Positions 33,455 to 41,965 of a DNA stretch of 64,000 nucleotides are shown here, piece by piece. The notes below the pieces were generated by a model, which was given only the letters and a program-made list of their open reading frames with translations, did no database searches and was not told where the DNA came from. The DNA is taken from contig CALIXX010000002.1 in assembly GCA_938046115.1 (NCBI GenBank), positions 1-64,000 of the forward strand. Reading direction: 5' to 3'. Within the stretch, counting starts at the first letter, position 1; every line of letters starts with the position of its first letter. The stretch comes from an uncultured Candidatus Saccharibacteria bacterium. Its GTDB lineage: Bacteria > Patescibacteriota > Saccharimonadia > Saccharimonadales > Saccharimonadaceae. A program made the position numbers and the translations under genes.

Positions 33455-35656
33455 ATGCAACAACCATTTCTTCCTAACAACACCTCTCTCTCTTCAAGTC
33501 CACTCGATCTGGAGCAGCGGCTTGAGGTCCTGCAGCTTCCTGAGGCGAAACTGCTAATCGGCGAACATATCAAAGCCTCACCAGAGTCACAAGGGGCAGA
33601 CGAAGCAGCCAATCAGCGCGCAGAATATCAACGAACTGTCTGCTCGCTCAACGTTATGGACTACCTATACTATGGCGGCGATGAAAATTATCACAAACTG
33701 ACCGCTACCCAGAACGACGCCAATCGCCTCACGCGTGAAGAATTTGAAGAATTTCATCAGTGGGTTGCGAGCAACTTGCCTGGCGAGCATAGCGCCAATG
33801 TAATGCGCTACATTATGCTTATTCATGATCTAGGCAAGAACCAAACGCTCGCGAGTGCCGTTATGGGAGAGGATGCCACTGATTCGGTCGATCATGACGA
33901 AGTGCTGCGCCGTTTACTCAGGTCAGATTACGCTGCAAAGCGCACAGAGTTATTACCGACATTCAGCCAATTAAGCGAAGTAGACCAAACGATCATACGC
34001 GATGTCATCAATACAGAACTCAATCTTGGCCAGTTTATCCAAGCCGAAGCACCGGCGGCAACGCTGGCAAGCTTTGCGGACAGTACTGAGCCAGTGCGCT
34101 CGCTCTATATCATGCATACGCTATTTGATATTGCTGGTGCGGCGGGACATGTTAATGCTGAGAGTTCTCTACTCCTCACTTCTCCTATGTACAACCAAAT
34201 GGCAGCAGCCTGCGACGTCTTAACCGACAGCACCCTCCCGACCGACAACGCACGCTACACTCACTACCTCGCTCGGCGAGCACAGCGCTTTGGCCTCGAT
34301 AACGATGCTATTGAGCAGCTCATCAACAGCCAAGCATATACTCACACTGTGCGCCTTGCTTGTATGCTACGCTACGATTCGCCAGAAGAGTATCAGCAAC
34401 TGACCAATGCGCTAGATACGCTACCTGGCCCTGTACAAGCTATTCTCGCTCAAGAGCTCAGCAATGATGGTATTCATCAGCGTGCGACTCTGCCTTACTA
34501 CGGCCCAGCCTTGCTGAAGGGGCTTGAGAAACATCATAGCCTCGGCACGGCGCTCACTTACTTTGCGCATGTTTTGCAAGAGGCACACATTGCCGACAAA
34601 GCAGCGCGCAAAGCAGGCGAGACAGGTATCGTCACGGCAGACCTCAGCACTATTGCCCAAGCCGCCAACCAAGACATACTTGATCCACACCACGCTGAGC
34701 TGCGCTTTCATCACAGTGGTGAGACACTTGTGCCAGAATATCAGGACACACCTGAGCTCGCTATCGATTCACTCCCAGCGTTTGACTCTGAGAAGCTACG
34801 CGGCAAACGGATCATCTACCTTGGGATGGGTGGTGGCTCGGATGGTATCCAGGCTGCTATGCTAAGCAAGCTTCATCAGCAGCACCATGCCGTGCAGCCT
34901 ACAGCTATTGTGTCGGTGCGCAACTTCGCTGCCGATAGCAACAAACAGCTTGCTCATACTGGCCGACAGATTGGTGACGCACTCGCAGAGATTACGAAGG
35001 AAACAACCAAAGTTGGTGACTGGCGCTTCCTCGAGGATATTATTGCTAAGGACGAGACAATCGCACCAGTTTATCTGCTTAATTCAATCGAGCCGGAGCA
35101 GATTACTCACGACCTGCAGATTCTCATCCGCGAGACGGGAGCTGATGCAATTTGTGGCATCGACACCGGTGGTGATGTACTCTACCATGCCAATACCGCC
35201 ATCGACCCAACAACCTCATCACCGGATCAAGATTATGCTGTACTCACTGCTCTGCATATGATCAACGCCGCAGCAGAGGCAGATGGCACACCACTCAATG
35301 TCTTTACTGCTATTGTTGCACCTGGCGTGGATACACCTCCATATGCCAATGAGATACTTACTCGCAGCAGCGCCCAGCGCTATTCTCTTCACCCAGACGA
35401 TACCACCACGATTACTCAAACCTACGCTGCATGGCGCATGGACGGCTCTGCTAGCGAAGAAGGGCTTTATGGTAAAACACCACTGGCGTGGATTGCTGCG
35501 CTGACAGGCAAGTACGGCTTGCAGCCACTCGCTCTCCCACGAGCTAACGCAACTTCAGCTCATAACCCATGGCGTATCTTTATGAATATCCGCCCTTCGA
35601 CTGCTCGCGTGGTAATGATGCAGGCTGAGCAGTTATACCAAGCTGTAAATCATTGA
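33455..35656 (+). CDS. HD-like / DUF1152 fusion protein
   Basis: 733 residues with no signal or membrane segment. The N-terminal half has an HD-like metal site, MLIHDLGKNQ with DHDEVLRRLLRS further on, in an all-helical context. The C-terminal half begins LRGKRIIYLGMGGGSDGIQAAML and contains AICGIDTGGDVLYHA, matching the DUF1152 family. DUF1152 has a Rossmann-like fold and unknown activity. Linking a likely phosphohydrolase to it in one chain suggests a nucleotide- or sugar-related substrate (inference). The endonuclease/exonuclease/phosphatase gene follows 35 bases on, with its own ribosome site. Confidence 0.7.
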   Translation: MQQPFLPNNTSLSSSPLDLEQRLEVLQLPEAKLLIGEHIKASPESQGADEAANQRAEYQRTVCSLNVMDYLYYGGDENYHKLTATQNDANRLTREEFEEFHQWVASNLPGEHSANVMRYIMLIHDLGKNQTLASAVMGEDATDSVDHDEVLRRLLRSDYAAKRTELLPTFSQLSEVDQTIIRDVINTELNLGQFIQAEAPAATLASFADSTEPVRSLYIMHTLFDIAGAAGHVNAESSLLLTSPMYNQMAAACDVLTDSTLPTDNARYTHYLARRAQRFGLDNDAIEQLINSQAYTHTVRLACMLRYDSPEEYQQLTNALDTLPGPVQAILAQELSNDGIHQRATLPYYGPALLKGLEKHHSLGTALTYFAHVLQEAHIADKAARKAGETGIVTADLSTIAQAANQDILDPHHAELRFHHSGETLVPEYQDTPELAIDSLPAFDSEKLRGKRIIYLGMGGGSDGIQAAMLSKLHQQHHAVQPTAIVSVRNFAADSNKQLAHTGRQIGDALAEITKETTKVGDWRFLEDIIAKDETIAPVYLLNSIEPEQITHDLQILIRETGADAICGIDTGGDVLYHANTAIDPTTSSPDQDYAVLTALHMINAAAEADGTPLNVFTAIVAPGVDTPPYANEILTRSSAQRYSLHPDDTTTITQTYAAWRMDGSASEEGLYGKTPLAWIAALTGKYGLQPLALPRANATSAHNPWRIFMNIRPSTARVVMMQAEQLYQAVNH

Positions 35657-35691
35657 TTAAATTAATCAGTAATAGAAGGAGTTCTCTTCAT

Positions 35692-36471
35692 ATGAAATTA
35701 ACATTCATGACATATAATATCTACAATGGTGCCGAGACAACGATCGATGACGTTATTGCAGTTATCAACGAAGTAAAGCCAGATATCCTGACGCTTAACG
35801 AAGCAAATGGCTTCGAGAACGACACAAGAAAACGCCTTGCATACGTCTCAGAACAGACCGCTATGCCCTATACTCACCTTGCGCTCTGCGGCGATGGGTC
35901 GTGGTACCATACAGCGTTGCTATCAAAATATCCTATCCTGGATGCAACATTGCTCTACCCGTGTAGTCGATCACTCTTAGTAAGCCGCATTCAAGTCGAT
36001 AATCATGTTTTCTCCATTGGTAGCCTTCATCTCTCACCGCGATGCGAAGCTGACCGGCTACAAGAGGTGCACCGGCTTATTAACCATATTGGTGAGAATA
36101 GCACTCATACTGCTGTTATGGGTGATTGCAATTCACTCTCGTTTTATGATACATATCCGCCTGATATGGTAGATTCTTTCGATGCAAACTTGACGCGCAA
36201 ATTTACTCGTGATGGCACAATTGTTCATGATGTCACTCGTTTTATGGCACAGGCGGGCCTTGTCGATACAGCAGCTGCTTTGCAACAACACGCAACCTCG
36301 ACGGCTCCAACACCACTGCCACCACACCCTGATCACCCAACCAGCCGGCTTGACTATATCTTTGTCTCGAAGGATCTGCAGCCTGCATTAACCTCATACA
36401 ATGTTGTTAAAACACCACTATCAGACCGGGCGTCGGATCACTACCCAGTTGTCGTTGAGCTTGCATTATAG
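35692..36471 (+). CDS. endonuclease/exonuclease/phosphatase family protein
   Basis: 259 residues. EEP-fold motifs in order: MTYNIYNGAE (Asn), PDILTLNEANGFEN (catalytic Glu), IGSLHLSP (His), VMGDCNSL (Asp and Asn), and SRLDYIFVSKDL with final DHYPVVVEL (catalytic His). The family cleaves phosphodiesters or phosphomonoesters in nucleic acids, lipids or sugars. No signal peptide is seen, so it should act in the cytoplasm. The ATG at 35692 follows AAGGAG at a spacing of ten; the frame opens at 35653, overlapping the upstream gene. Confidence 0.85.
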   Translation: MKLTFMTYNIYNGAETTIDDVIAVINEVKPDILTLNEANGFENDTRKRLAYVSEQTAMPYTHLALCGDGSWYHTALLSKYPILDATLLYPCSRSLLVSRIQVDNHVFSIGSLHLSPRCEADRLQEVHRLINHIGENSTHTAVMGDCNSLSFYDTYPPDMVDSFDANLTRKFTRDGTIVHDVTRFMAQAGLVDTAAALQQHATSTAPTPLPPHPDHPTSRLDYIFVSKDLQPALTSYNVVKTPLSDRASDHYPVVVELAL

Positions 36472-36561
36472 GTGCAAGCTCTCTCGTCCGCTGCTAGAAT
36501 TTCTTTCGTCTCCCGGTATTTGAATTTTGCGACCCAAGGGCAATATAAGCTTTAATAAAAT

Positions 36562-36583
36562 AAGACCGATTTTCATCGGTCTT
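36562..36583. terminator. bidirectional terminator between the EEP gene and tRNA-Asn
   Basis: Nine-base-pair stem AAGACCGAT/ATCGGTCTT with loop TTTC. The minus-strand reading is followed by TATTTTATT, the plus-strand reading by TATC, so it best serves tRNA-Asn. Confidence 0.8.
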
Positions 36584-36595
36584 TATCATGCATCG

Positions 36596-36670
36596 TGGCT
36601 CCGGAGACTGGGCTCGAACCAGCGACCTAATCGTTAACAGCGACCCGCTCTACCACTGAGCTACTCCGGA
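36596..36670 (-). tRNA. tRNA-Asn (GTT)
   Basis: Full cloverleaf on the minus strand: acceptor TCCGGAG with CTCCGGA, D arm GCTC/GAGC, anticodon loop CTGTTAA (GTT at 36636-36638), T arm GCTGG-TTCGAGC-CCAGT, discriminator G, and encoded CCA. Confidence 0.96.
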
Positions 36671-36680
36671 TTACTCTGTA

Positions 36681-36710
36681 AGTATACCGGTTGAAGGGGT
36701 GGTTCGTCAA
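36681..36710 (-). promoter_or_regulatory. promoter of tRNA-Asn
   Basis: On the minus strand: -35 TTGACG (36705-36710), 18-base spacer, -10 TATACT (36681-36686), ten bases before the mature tRNA. Near-identical in design to the tRNA-Lys promoter. Confidence 0.78.
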
Positions 36711-36739
36711 GAGTCACGCCGCAAAATAAGCATTTTATG

Positions 36740-38506
36740 CTATGGCTGGCTGCGGAATTGTTCGATCCGCTTAGTTAGCTCAGCGATATTGTTCCAACTA
36801 CTGCCATCTGTCATGATGGCGAGCACATATTTGCCGTTTGAATCATAGACGATCGCTGCGTCGTGCAGGAGACCATTCAAGAATCCAACCTTATCTGCCA
36901 CCGTACCATTAGTGCCAGCAGGGATACCCTTGCGATATACATTGGCCTTAAGTGCAGAGAGGAACCGGTCACGGTTGGCACTACTAAAGTTCTGCCCCGC
37001 ATCAAGCATTACCATAAAGCGTGCAAGGTCATTTGCTGTGGTGTATGGCCCGCCAGACTTGGCAAAGGTCGTGTCTTTGAATCCAATGTCATTGGCATCC
37101 TTTGTCACAACGTCATAACCAATAACCTTAAGGTAGTTCTCTGCACATGGGTTATCACTCTGGCTAATCATTTTGTTGAAGCAAACTTGGTTGTCCTCCC
37201 AGCGCCAGCCTGCCAGCTGCTCGCGCCGAAGCACGCTATAGCCAACAAATAGTTTGTATGTACTGGCAGTGACAAATTGCTTGTTGCCATTGTAGCTTGC
37301 ATTGCGCTTCTTGCCATCAATCTCTAAGAATGAGACGCCATACGTTCCGGGGTGATCTTCAGCATAGTGTTTGAGAAGAGCGTTGAGCCCGTCTTCGGTT
37401 GAGCTATAATTGCGGTCATATTCTACCTTGGCTGGCACCGTCTTCGTCACTGCGGCTGGCTGTGGGCGTGTTTGATTAATAAACTCCGAGAGCTGCTGCG
37501 CAGTTGCGTCAATATCCAGCGTGCGCCCTGGTTTACCATCTGTGCGTGACGTTTCAGTGAGGTCGTACGTGGCAACTTTCGTGGTACCTGGGTCAATATT
37601 CACCTTTGGCGTGACATGCTTTGTGAGATAGCCGGAGGCTTGTGATGCACTAATACTTGCTACTAATGCCTTGTCCTTTGGCTGAGTAACAACCCATTGA
37701 ATAACTTCATTCGCTGGCAATGTCACCGTCTCCTCGTTTACTTTAAGAGCGACACCTTTGCCAATAACTTTCGTGATCTTTTGCTCGAGCGCCTTCGCTG
37801 CATCGGTTGTAATAGCCGGGGCGATGCCGCGCATTGGGATCTCAACGGTCGTGCCCTGCATGAGACGTGGGCTAATTGCACCAATGCTATGCGATACCGC
37901 ATCACGCTGACACTCACCACCGCGCCGCGCTTGATTAACCACCAGCTTGCCATGTTCGACTTTGAGGCTCGCATCGACTGGTGCACGCTTACAGACTGGC
38001 ATGATCGTCTGAGTAATATATTGCTCAGTACGCGTAGTAGTCGTTAATTTTGGCGAGCTTGGCACATCTGGCTGCCACCAGAACGACGACAACGGCATAA
38101 TTCGCCACAGCAAGGGATACTGCGCCTGCGTAAGCCGGTCGGTGTTGTCTACTGTAATAGCAAGCTGCTCAATCGTCGGCGAGGCAATGGTTGTGCCATC
38201 ACCCACTAGCTTTACGGAGTGTCCTTGGTAGGCTTGGTTAAGGGTTTCTGTGGCTTCTGGCATTGTCTGCCAACCAAGCGATACACCGTCGATCCGAGCA
38301 TTTGGCAGCAGTCGATCACTTGGATACACCAGCTGAAACAGCACATTAAGCCCAAGAATAATACCAATAGTGATATATGTTTTGCGCCGTGTCCAGCGAA
38401 TACGCAACACTGGCACACGCCAATCGGCAAAACAAAGTTTTTCGGCAATAGTTGCCTTGCGGCGTCGGGGGTACGGACGCTGCGCGCGCGGAGGAGTATA
38501 CATCAT
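36740..38506 (-). CDS. membrane-anchored serine beta-lactamase-fold protein
   Basis: 588 residues. Basic N-terminus, one membrane helix (TYITIGIILGLNVLFQLVY), about 300 residues of beta-rich repeats resembling peptidoglycan-binding-4 domains (NARIDGVSLGWQTMPEATETLNQAYQG, KVIGKGVALKVNEETVTLPANEV), then a class-A beta-lactamase-like domain: TASTYKLFVGYS (Ser-x-x-Lys), ISQSDNPCAENYL (S-D-N), and ADKVGFLNG in the K-T/S-G position. The two cysteines near the SDN site may pair. It may be a carboxypeptidase or beta-lactamase of the wall; the anchored repeat region favours a wall role. TGATATAAT ends six bases before the ATG. Confidence 0.83.
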   Translation of the reverse strand: MMYTPPRAQRPYPRRRKATIAEKLCFADWRVPVLRIRWTRRKTYITIGIILGLNVLFQLVYPSDRLLPNARIDGVSLGWQTMPEATETLNQAYQGHSVKLVGDGTTIASPTIEQLAITVDNTDRLTQAQYPLLWRIMPLSSFWWQPDVPSSPKLTTTTRTEQYITQTIMPVCKRAPVDASLKVEHGKLVVNQARRGGECQRDAVSHSIGAISPRLMQGTTVEIPMRGIAPAITTDAAKALEQKITKVIGKGVALKVNEETVTLPANEVIQWVVTQPKDKALVASISASQASGYLTKHVTPKVNIDPGTTKVATYDLTETSRTDGKPGRTLDIDATAQQLSEFINQTRPQPAAVTKTVPAKVEYDRNYSSTEDGLNALLKHYAEDHPGTYGVSFLEIDGKKRNASYNGNKQFVTASTYKLFVGYSVLRREQLAGWRWEDNQVCFNKMISQSDNPCAENYLKVIGYDVVTKDANDIGFKDTTFAKSGGPYTTANDLARFMVMLDAGQNFSSANRDRFLSALKANVYRKGIPAGTNGTVADKVGFLNGLLHDAAIVYDSNGKYVLAIMTDGSSWNNIAELTKRIEQFRSQP

Positions 38507-38512
38507 GTAGAT

Positions 38513-38518
38513 ATTATA
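38513..38518 (-). promoter_or_regulatory. -10 box of the beta-lactamase-fold gene, leaderless geometry
   Basis: TGATATAAT on the minus strand, six bases before the ATG at 38506. Confidence 0.7.
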
Positions 38519-38522
38519 TCAT

Positions 38523-38885
38523 CTATGATGATTGGTCGCTTTGCAAAATTTCTAGTGCACGCTGCAAAACCGCAATATCATCAGCGGCATTGTCCTGCTG
38601 CTCTAGTGCGCTTATTTTTGCACGAATCACCTGCTCGACTGGTGCCACCACTACATCCGCAGCATTCTGAGTGGGCGGTACCACTTGCAGGCTACGTGCT
38701 GAGTTATCCTTTTTGACCAAAAATCCACGAACAATCAGGCCATTGACATGCGCTGCTACCGTACTGACCGACTTATAGTCGAAGGCACGCATAATTTCGC
38801 GGTAGCTTGGGCCGTAACCATTGCTCTTGATAAATGTGTCTATAAATGTCAATAATTCACGTTGTTTTCGCGTTGGGCTTGTCAT
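38523..38885 (-). CDS. LexA-type winged-helix protein without a peptidase domain
   Basis: 120 residues. Its first 60 match the LexA DNA-binding domain (SPTRKQRELLTFIDTFIKSNGYGPSYREIMRAFDYKSVSTVAAHVNGL). The remainder is a short acidic/Gln-rich helix with no S24 peptidase: no Ala-Gly cleavage site and no Ser/Lys dyad. It can bind DNA but cannot self-cleave like LexA. The ATG at 38885 has a GGAGG site and overlaps the stop of the polymerase/ligase gene by four bases (ATGA), so it is translated with it. Targets are unknown. Confidence 0.82.
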   Translation of the reverse strand: MTSPTRKQRELLTFIDTFIKSNGYGPSYREIMRAFDYKSVSTVAAHVNGLIVRGFLVKKDNSARSLQVVPPTQNAADVVVAPVEQVIRAKISALEQQDNAADDIAVLQRALEILQSDQSS

Positions 38886-40180
38886 AATCCATCCTCCGTT
38901 ATCGCTAGTGCTGCCAGCCCCCACCAGAGCATCGACACAGTGTCGTCAACAAAAACTGGTAAGAACAATCCTATCACAGTTAAGCCGATTCCGCCAGCAA
39001 AACTACCGAAAGCCAGCCAATATGACCGGCGATGCCATAATTTTACCAGTACACCAGTGGTTAATGCAACTAATAATAGTAATCCAATCCAGCCAATTTC
39101 GTGAGCAACGAACAAATAGTGGTTTTCAATAATTAAGCTCTGCCCATTGCCAAGAAGCGATGCCGAGCCAGTACTCCCTACGCCAGTGCCAAGCGGTTGC
39201 TGCAAGGCGCGCGTTAGGCCAGCTTGCAACGAAGTGATTCGGTCGCTGTCGGATGTTTGGGCCGGGCCATGCGTTGGGTCGTTATGCAAGATAACATTAT
39301 CAATAAAGTGTGGATCCATAGCGTAGCCAATGCTACCAACAATCACCCCACAGCCAAGTACTGCGCCAGCACCCCACAGTACGACACGCCGAGATGCCTG
39401 CGACTGCCATGACCTGACAATCGCAACAATGCCAACGCCAACCGCCACCGCGAGCAGCGCACTTCGCGAATAGCTCTGCCACACTGCAAGCGCCGCTAGC
39501 AGCGCCATACCACCAAGCACCCAACGCCGCATATGCGAGATACGCCGCCATTGCAATGCGCTATACGCCACGATAAGCGTCAGGACAGTACTTGCATACG
39601 CCCCAAGTGGGTTTGGCCCACGCAGCGTGCTATTAATGCGAACATAGGCACTATTGGAGTCGACTGTTTGGTAAGGTTCGATCGTCGTCGGCCCATAGCC
39701 AAGCGGCACAAGCACATCACGCGGCAAAGCAAGCTGCGCTGCTGCAAAGCCAATCACGATAACTGCACCCGCACCAAGCATACGCAGCAACCAGCGTCGA
39801 TACTGCGGATAATTACTCACAAACACATAAACCGCCACACCAAGTGCCACAAAACGCAGATCAATCAACAAACCCGACAGCAGGGCCAACCCAGACGTTG
39901 CCACAAGCAGCGCCACCACACCGTGCCACAGCGCAAAGGCAAGTGCCAGCTGGATAATGCGATCACTCAGCCAACGCCGCCACTGCCGGCGCAGCGTCAC
40001 ATCAACAATAACAAGAAGTAAGACGACGAGGAGTAAAACTTCTTTCCACGCCTTGACAAAGAGCGCATAATCTGGCCAATGTGCGCCTACCCATACGGTC
40101 AGCGGTGCATGGATAGCCAGCCCGAAAAATATCGTACACAAAAACCAAGCCGGTATCTTTTCTCGCAATAACCGCTTCAT
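38882..40180 (-). CDS. O-antigen ligase/polymerase-like membrane protein
   Basis: 432 residues with 11-12 predicted membrane spans and the large extracytoplasmic loop of the WaaL/Wzy family (between about 285 and 355, DPHFIDNVILHNDPTHG ... GTGVGSTGSASLLG). NSTLRGPNPLGAYAS and RSALLAVAVGV are typical ligase-family segments. It would polymerise or transfer lipid-linked glycan outside the membrane. TACACT lies eight bases before the ATG; the gene is divergent from the sugar transferase, 52 bases away. Confidence 0.85.
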   Translation of the reverse strand: MKRLLREKIPAWFLCTIFFGLAIHAPLTVWVGAHWPDYALFVKAWKEVLLLVVLLLVIVDVTLRRQWRRWLSDRIIQLALAFALWHGVVALLVATSGLALLSGLLIDLRFVALGVAVYVFVSNYPQYRRWLLRMLGAGAVIVIGFAAAQLALPRDVLVPLGYGPTTIEPYQTVDSNSAYVRINSTLRGPNPLGAYASTVLTLIVAYSALQWRRISHMRRWVLGGMALLAALAVWQSYSRSALLAVAVGVGIVAIVRSWQSQASRRVVLWGAGAVLGCGVIVGSIGYAMDPHFIDNVILHNDPTHGPAQTSDSDRITSLQAGLTRALQQPLGTGVGSTGSASLLGNGQSLIIENHYLFVAHEIGWIGLLLLVALTTGVLVKLWHRRSYWLAFGSFAGGIGLTVIGLFLPVFVDDTVSMLWWGLAALAITEDGL

Positions 40181-40232
40181 CTCTTTCTAGTGTAGCAAAC
40201 TTTGGGTAAAAAGTGTTATAGTAACAGTTGTT

Positions 40233-41669
40233 ATGCCGTCAAAAAATACGAAATTTTATAGTCTCATTCTCATCGGCCTCGATTTTGTTGTGCTGATGGC
40301 GGTGTTTTTCATCGCATACTATGTCCGTACGCAAATCGATCACCGTGATTTGCTCCATACTGTCTATGCTAGCGACTATCTGCTTGGTTTCGTCGTCATT
40401 GCGCCAGTGTGGATTATTCTCTATGCCTCACTTGGACTCTATAGCGCAAGCGTCTATAGCCGGCGACTCGTCGAATGGGGGCGGCTGCTGCTGGGGACAT
40501 TCATGGGTATTCTGCTGGTGATTGGCTGGGAATATGGCACACGAATGTATATCTTTCCAGCCCGCTTGGTGGCGATGTATGTCTTTCTTGGTTCGTTTTT
40601 GGCAATTGGCACGGTGCGCGAGTTGTTTCGCCTGACACGAAGTTGGCTCTTCCAGTACAACCATGGTGTGAACCGTGTGATGGTAATCGGGACATCGCTG
40701 GCAACGCGGGACATCGCTGAGTCAATCTCGACCACCTACAAGTCAGGTTTTCGTGTTGTGGCAATGGCTGGCCCCAAGCGCTTTGTACCGCCTGGGCTCG
40801 ATGTTGTTCATTTTGCATCACTCGACCCTGCCCTTGCGCAGATCAAGGAGCTCAAGATCGACACCATTATCCAAACCAACCTCTACGAAAATGAGGAAAA
40901 GAATCAAAAAGTGCTTGGTGCCGCACAGGTCAACCATATCCAATACAACTTCATCCCTGGCGAGCCAGAATTTTATACTGGCAAAAACACCATCGATGTT
41001 TTTCTTGGCTACCCAATGATTACCGTTAGTCAAACACCACTCATTGGCTGGGGAGAAATCGCAAAGCGGATTTTCGACACAATTATTTCTGGCATATTAC
41101 TCATTGCCCTTGCCCCGCTTTTTGTACTCCTTATCATTATGCAAAAGATCTTTAACCCTGGGCCAGCATTTTATATCTCAAAGCGCCTCAGTCGCTACTC
41201 CGAGCCAATCCAGCTCATCAAGTTCCGTAGTATGGGTGCACAATATGGCAAGCAAGACGCGGCTGATGAATTCCGTGCAATGGGTCGCGACGACCTGGCT
41301 GAAGAGTATGAAAAAAACCGCAAGGTCGAACACGACCCACGCATCACTCGCTTTGGCAATTTTTTGCGGGCAACATCACTTGACGAATTACCCCAGATTT
41401 TCAACGTCTTTCGTGGTGATTTGAGCTTGGTTGGGCCGCGGCCAATTCTACCCCAAGAAGTGAAGTTTAGTTCAGCCCGCACGGCACTCTTGCACAGCGT
41501 GAAGTCAGGGGTGACGGGCCTATGGCAGGTATCTGGGCGCTCAAACCTGAGCTTCGATGAGCGGATCGAGCTTGAGCTATTTTATGCCCAAAACTGGAGC
41601 TTCTGGCTAGATATCAAGATTCTATTCAAGACGATTGGTGTGGTGCTACGCAAGACGGGCGCGAAATAG
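40233..41669 (+). CDS. initiating polyprenyl-phosphate sugar transferase
   Basis: 478 residues. Four to five N-terminal spans, a soluble nucleotide-binding-like middle domain (NRVMVIGTSLATRDIAESI), another span, then the bacterial sugar transferase domain: AKRIFDTIISGILLIAL, IKFRSMG, TSLDELPQIFNVFRGDLSLVGPRP and VKSGVTGLWQVSGRS. Enzymes of this kind (WbaP/CpsE type) transfer the first sugar phosphate to undecaprenyl phosphate, starting assembly of a surface glycan. TATAGT lies ten bases before the ATG. Confidence 0.93.
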   Translation: MPSKNTKFYSLILIGLDFVVLMAVFFIAYYVRTQIDHRDLLHTVYASDYLLGFVVIAPVWIILYASLGLYSASVYSRRLVEWGRLLLGTFMGILLVIGWEYGTRMYIFPARLVAMYVFLGSFLAIGTVRELFRLTRSWLFQYNHGVNRVMVIGTSLATRDIAESISTTYKSGFRVVAMAGPKRFVPPGLDVVHFASLDPALAQIKELKIDTIIQTNLYENEEKNQKVLGAAQVNHIQYNFIPGEPEFYTGKNTIDVFLGYPMITVSQTPLIGWGEIAKRIFDTIISGILLIALAPLFVLLIIMQKIFNPGPAFYISKRLSRYSEPIQLIKFRSMGAQYGKQDAADEFRAMGRDDLAEEYEKNRKVEHDPRITRFGNFLRATSLDELPQIFNVFRGDLSLVGPRPILPQEVKFSSARTALLHSVKSGVTGLWQVSGRSNLSFDERIELELFYAQNWSFWLDIKILFKTIGVVLRKTGAK

Positions 41670-41965
41670 ACGACTGTCGTTGCGAAAATTGGATAAATAG
41701 TTTAGCATTAATAAGCTTCCTGTTTGGGCTACAAGCTATGTTTATTTTTATAGGAGTCTCTGCGACACTCCATTTGCTGGAATACTTGGTTTATTAGTTT
41801 TCATAACAAAACGTCATCTTTAATATAAAAGATTAATAGTGGAAGGTGCCGATGTTTTATAACGTCTCTAAGAAAGTAGTAGAAGTGTGGGGCAGAAAAT
41901 CGCAACAATAAGCCGTCAGGCTTGGGCACTGCTTACAAAAAAGCGTGTAGCCCTCAGTCCCTTAG
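41670..41965. other. AT-rich intergenic gap between convergent genes
   Basis: About 300 bases with no supported coding frame. Near 41905-41925 a five-base-pair AAGCC/GGCTT hairpin is followed by ATTGTTG on the minus strand; it may be a weak terminator for the glycosyltransferase gene. Confidence 0.4.
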
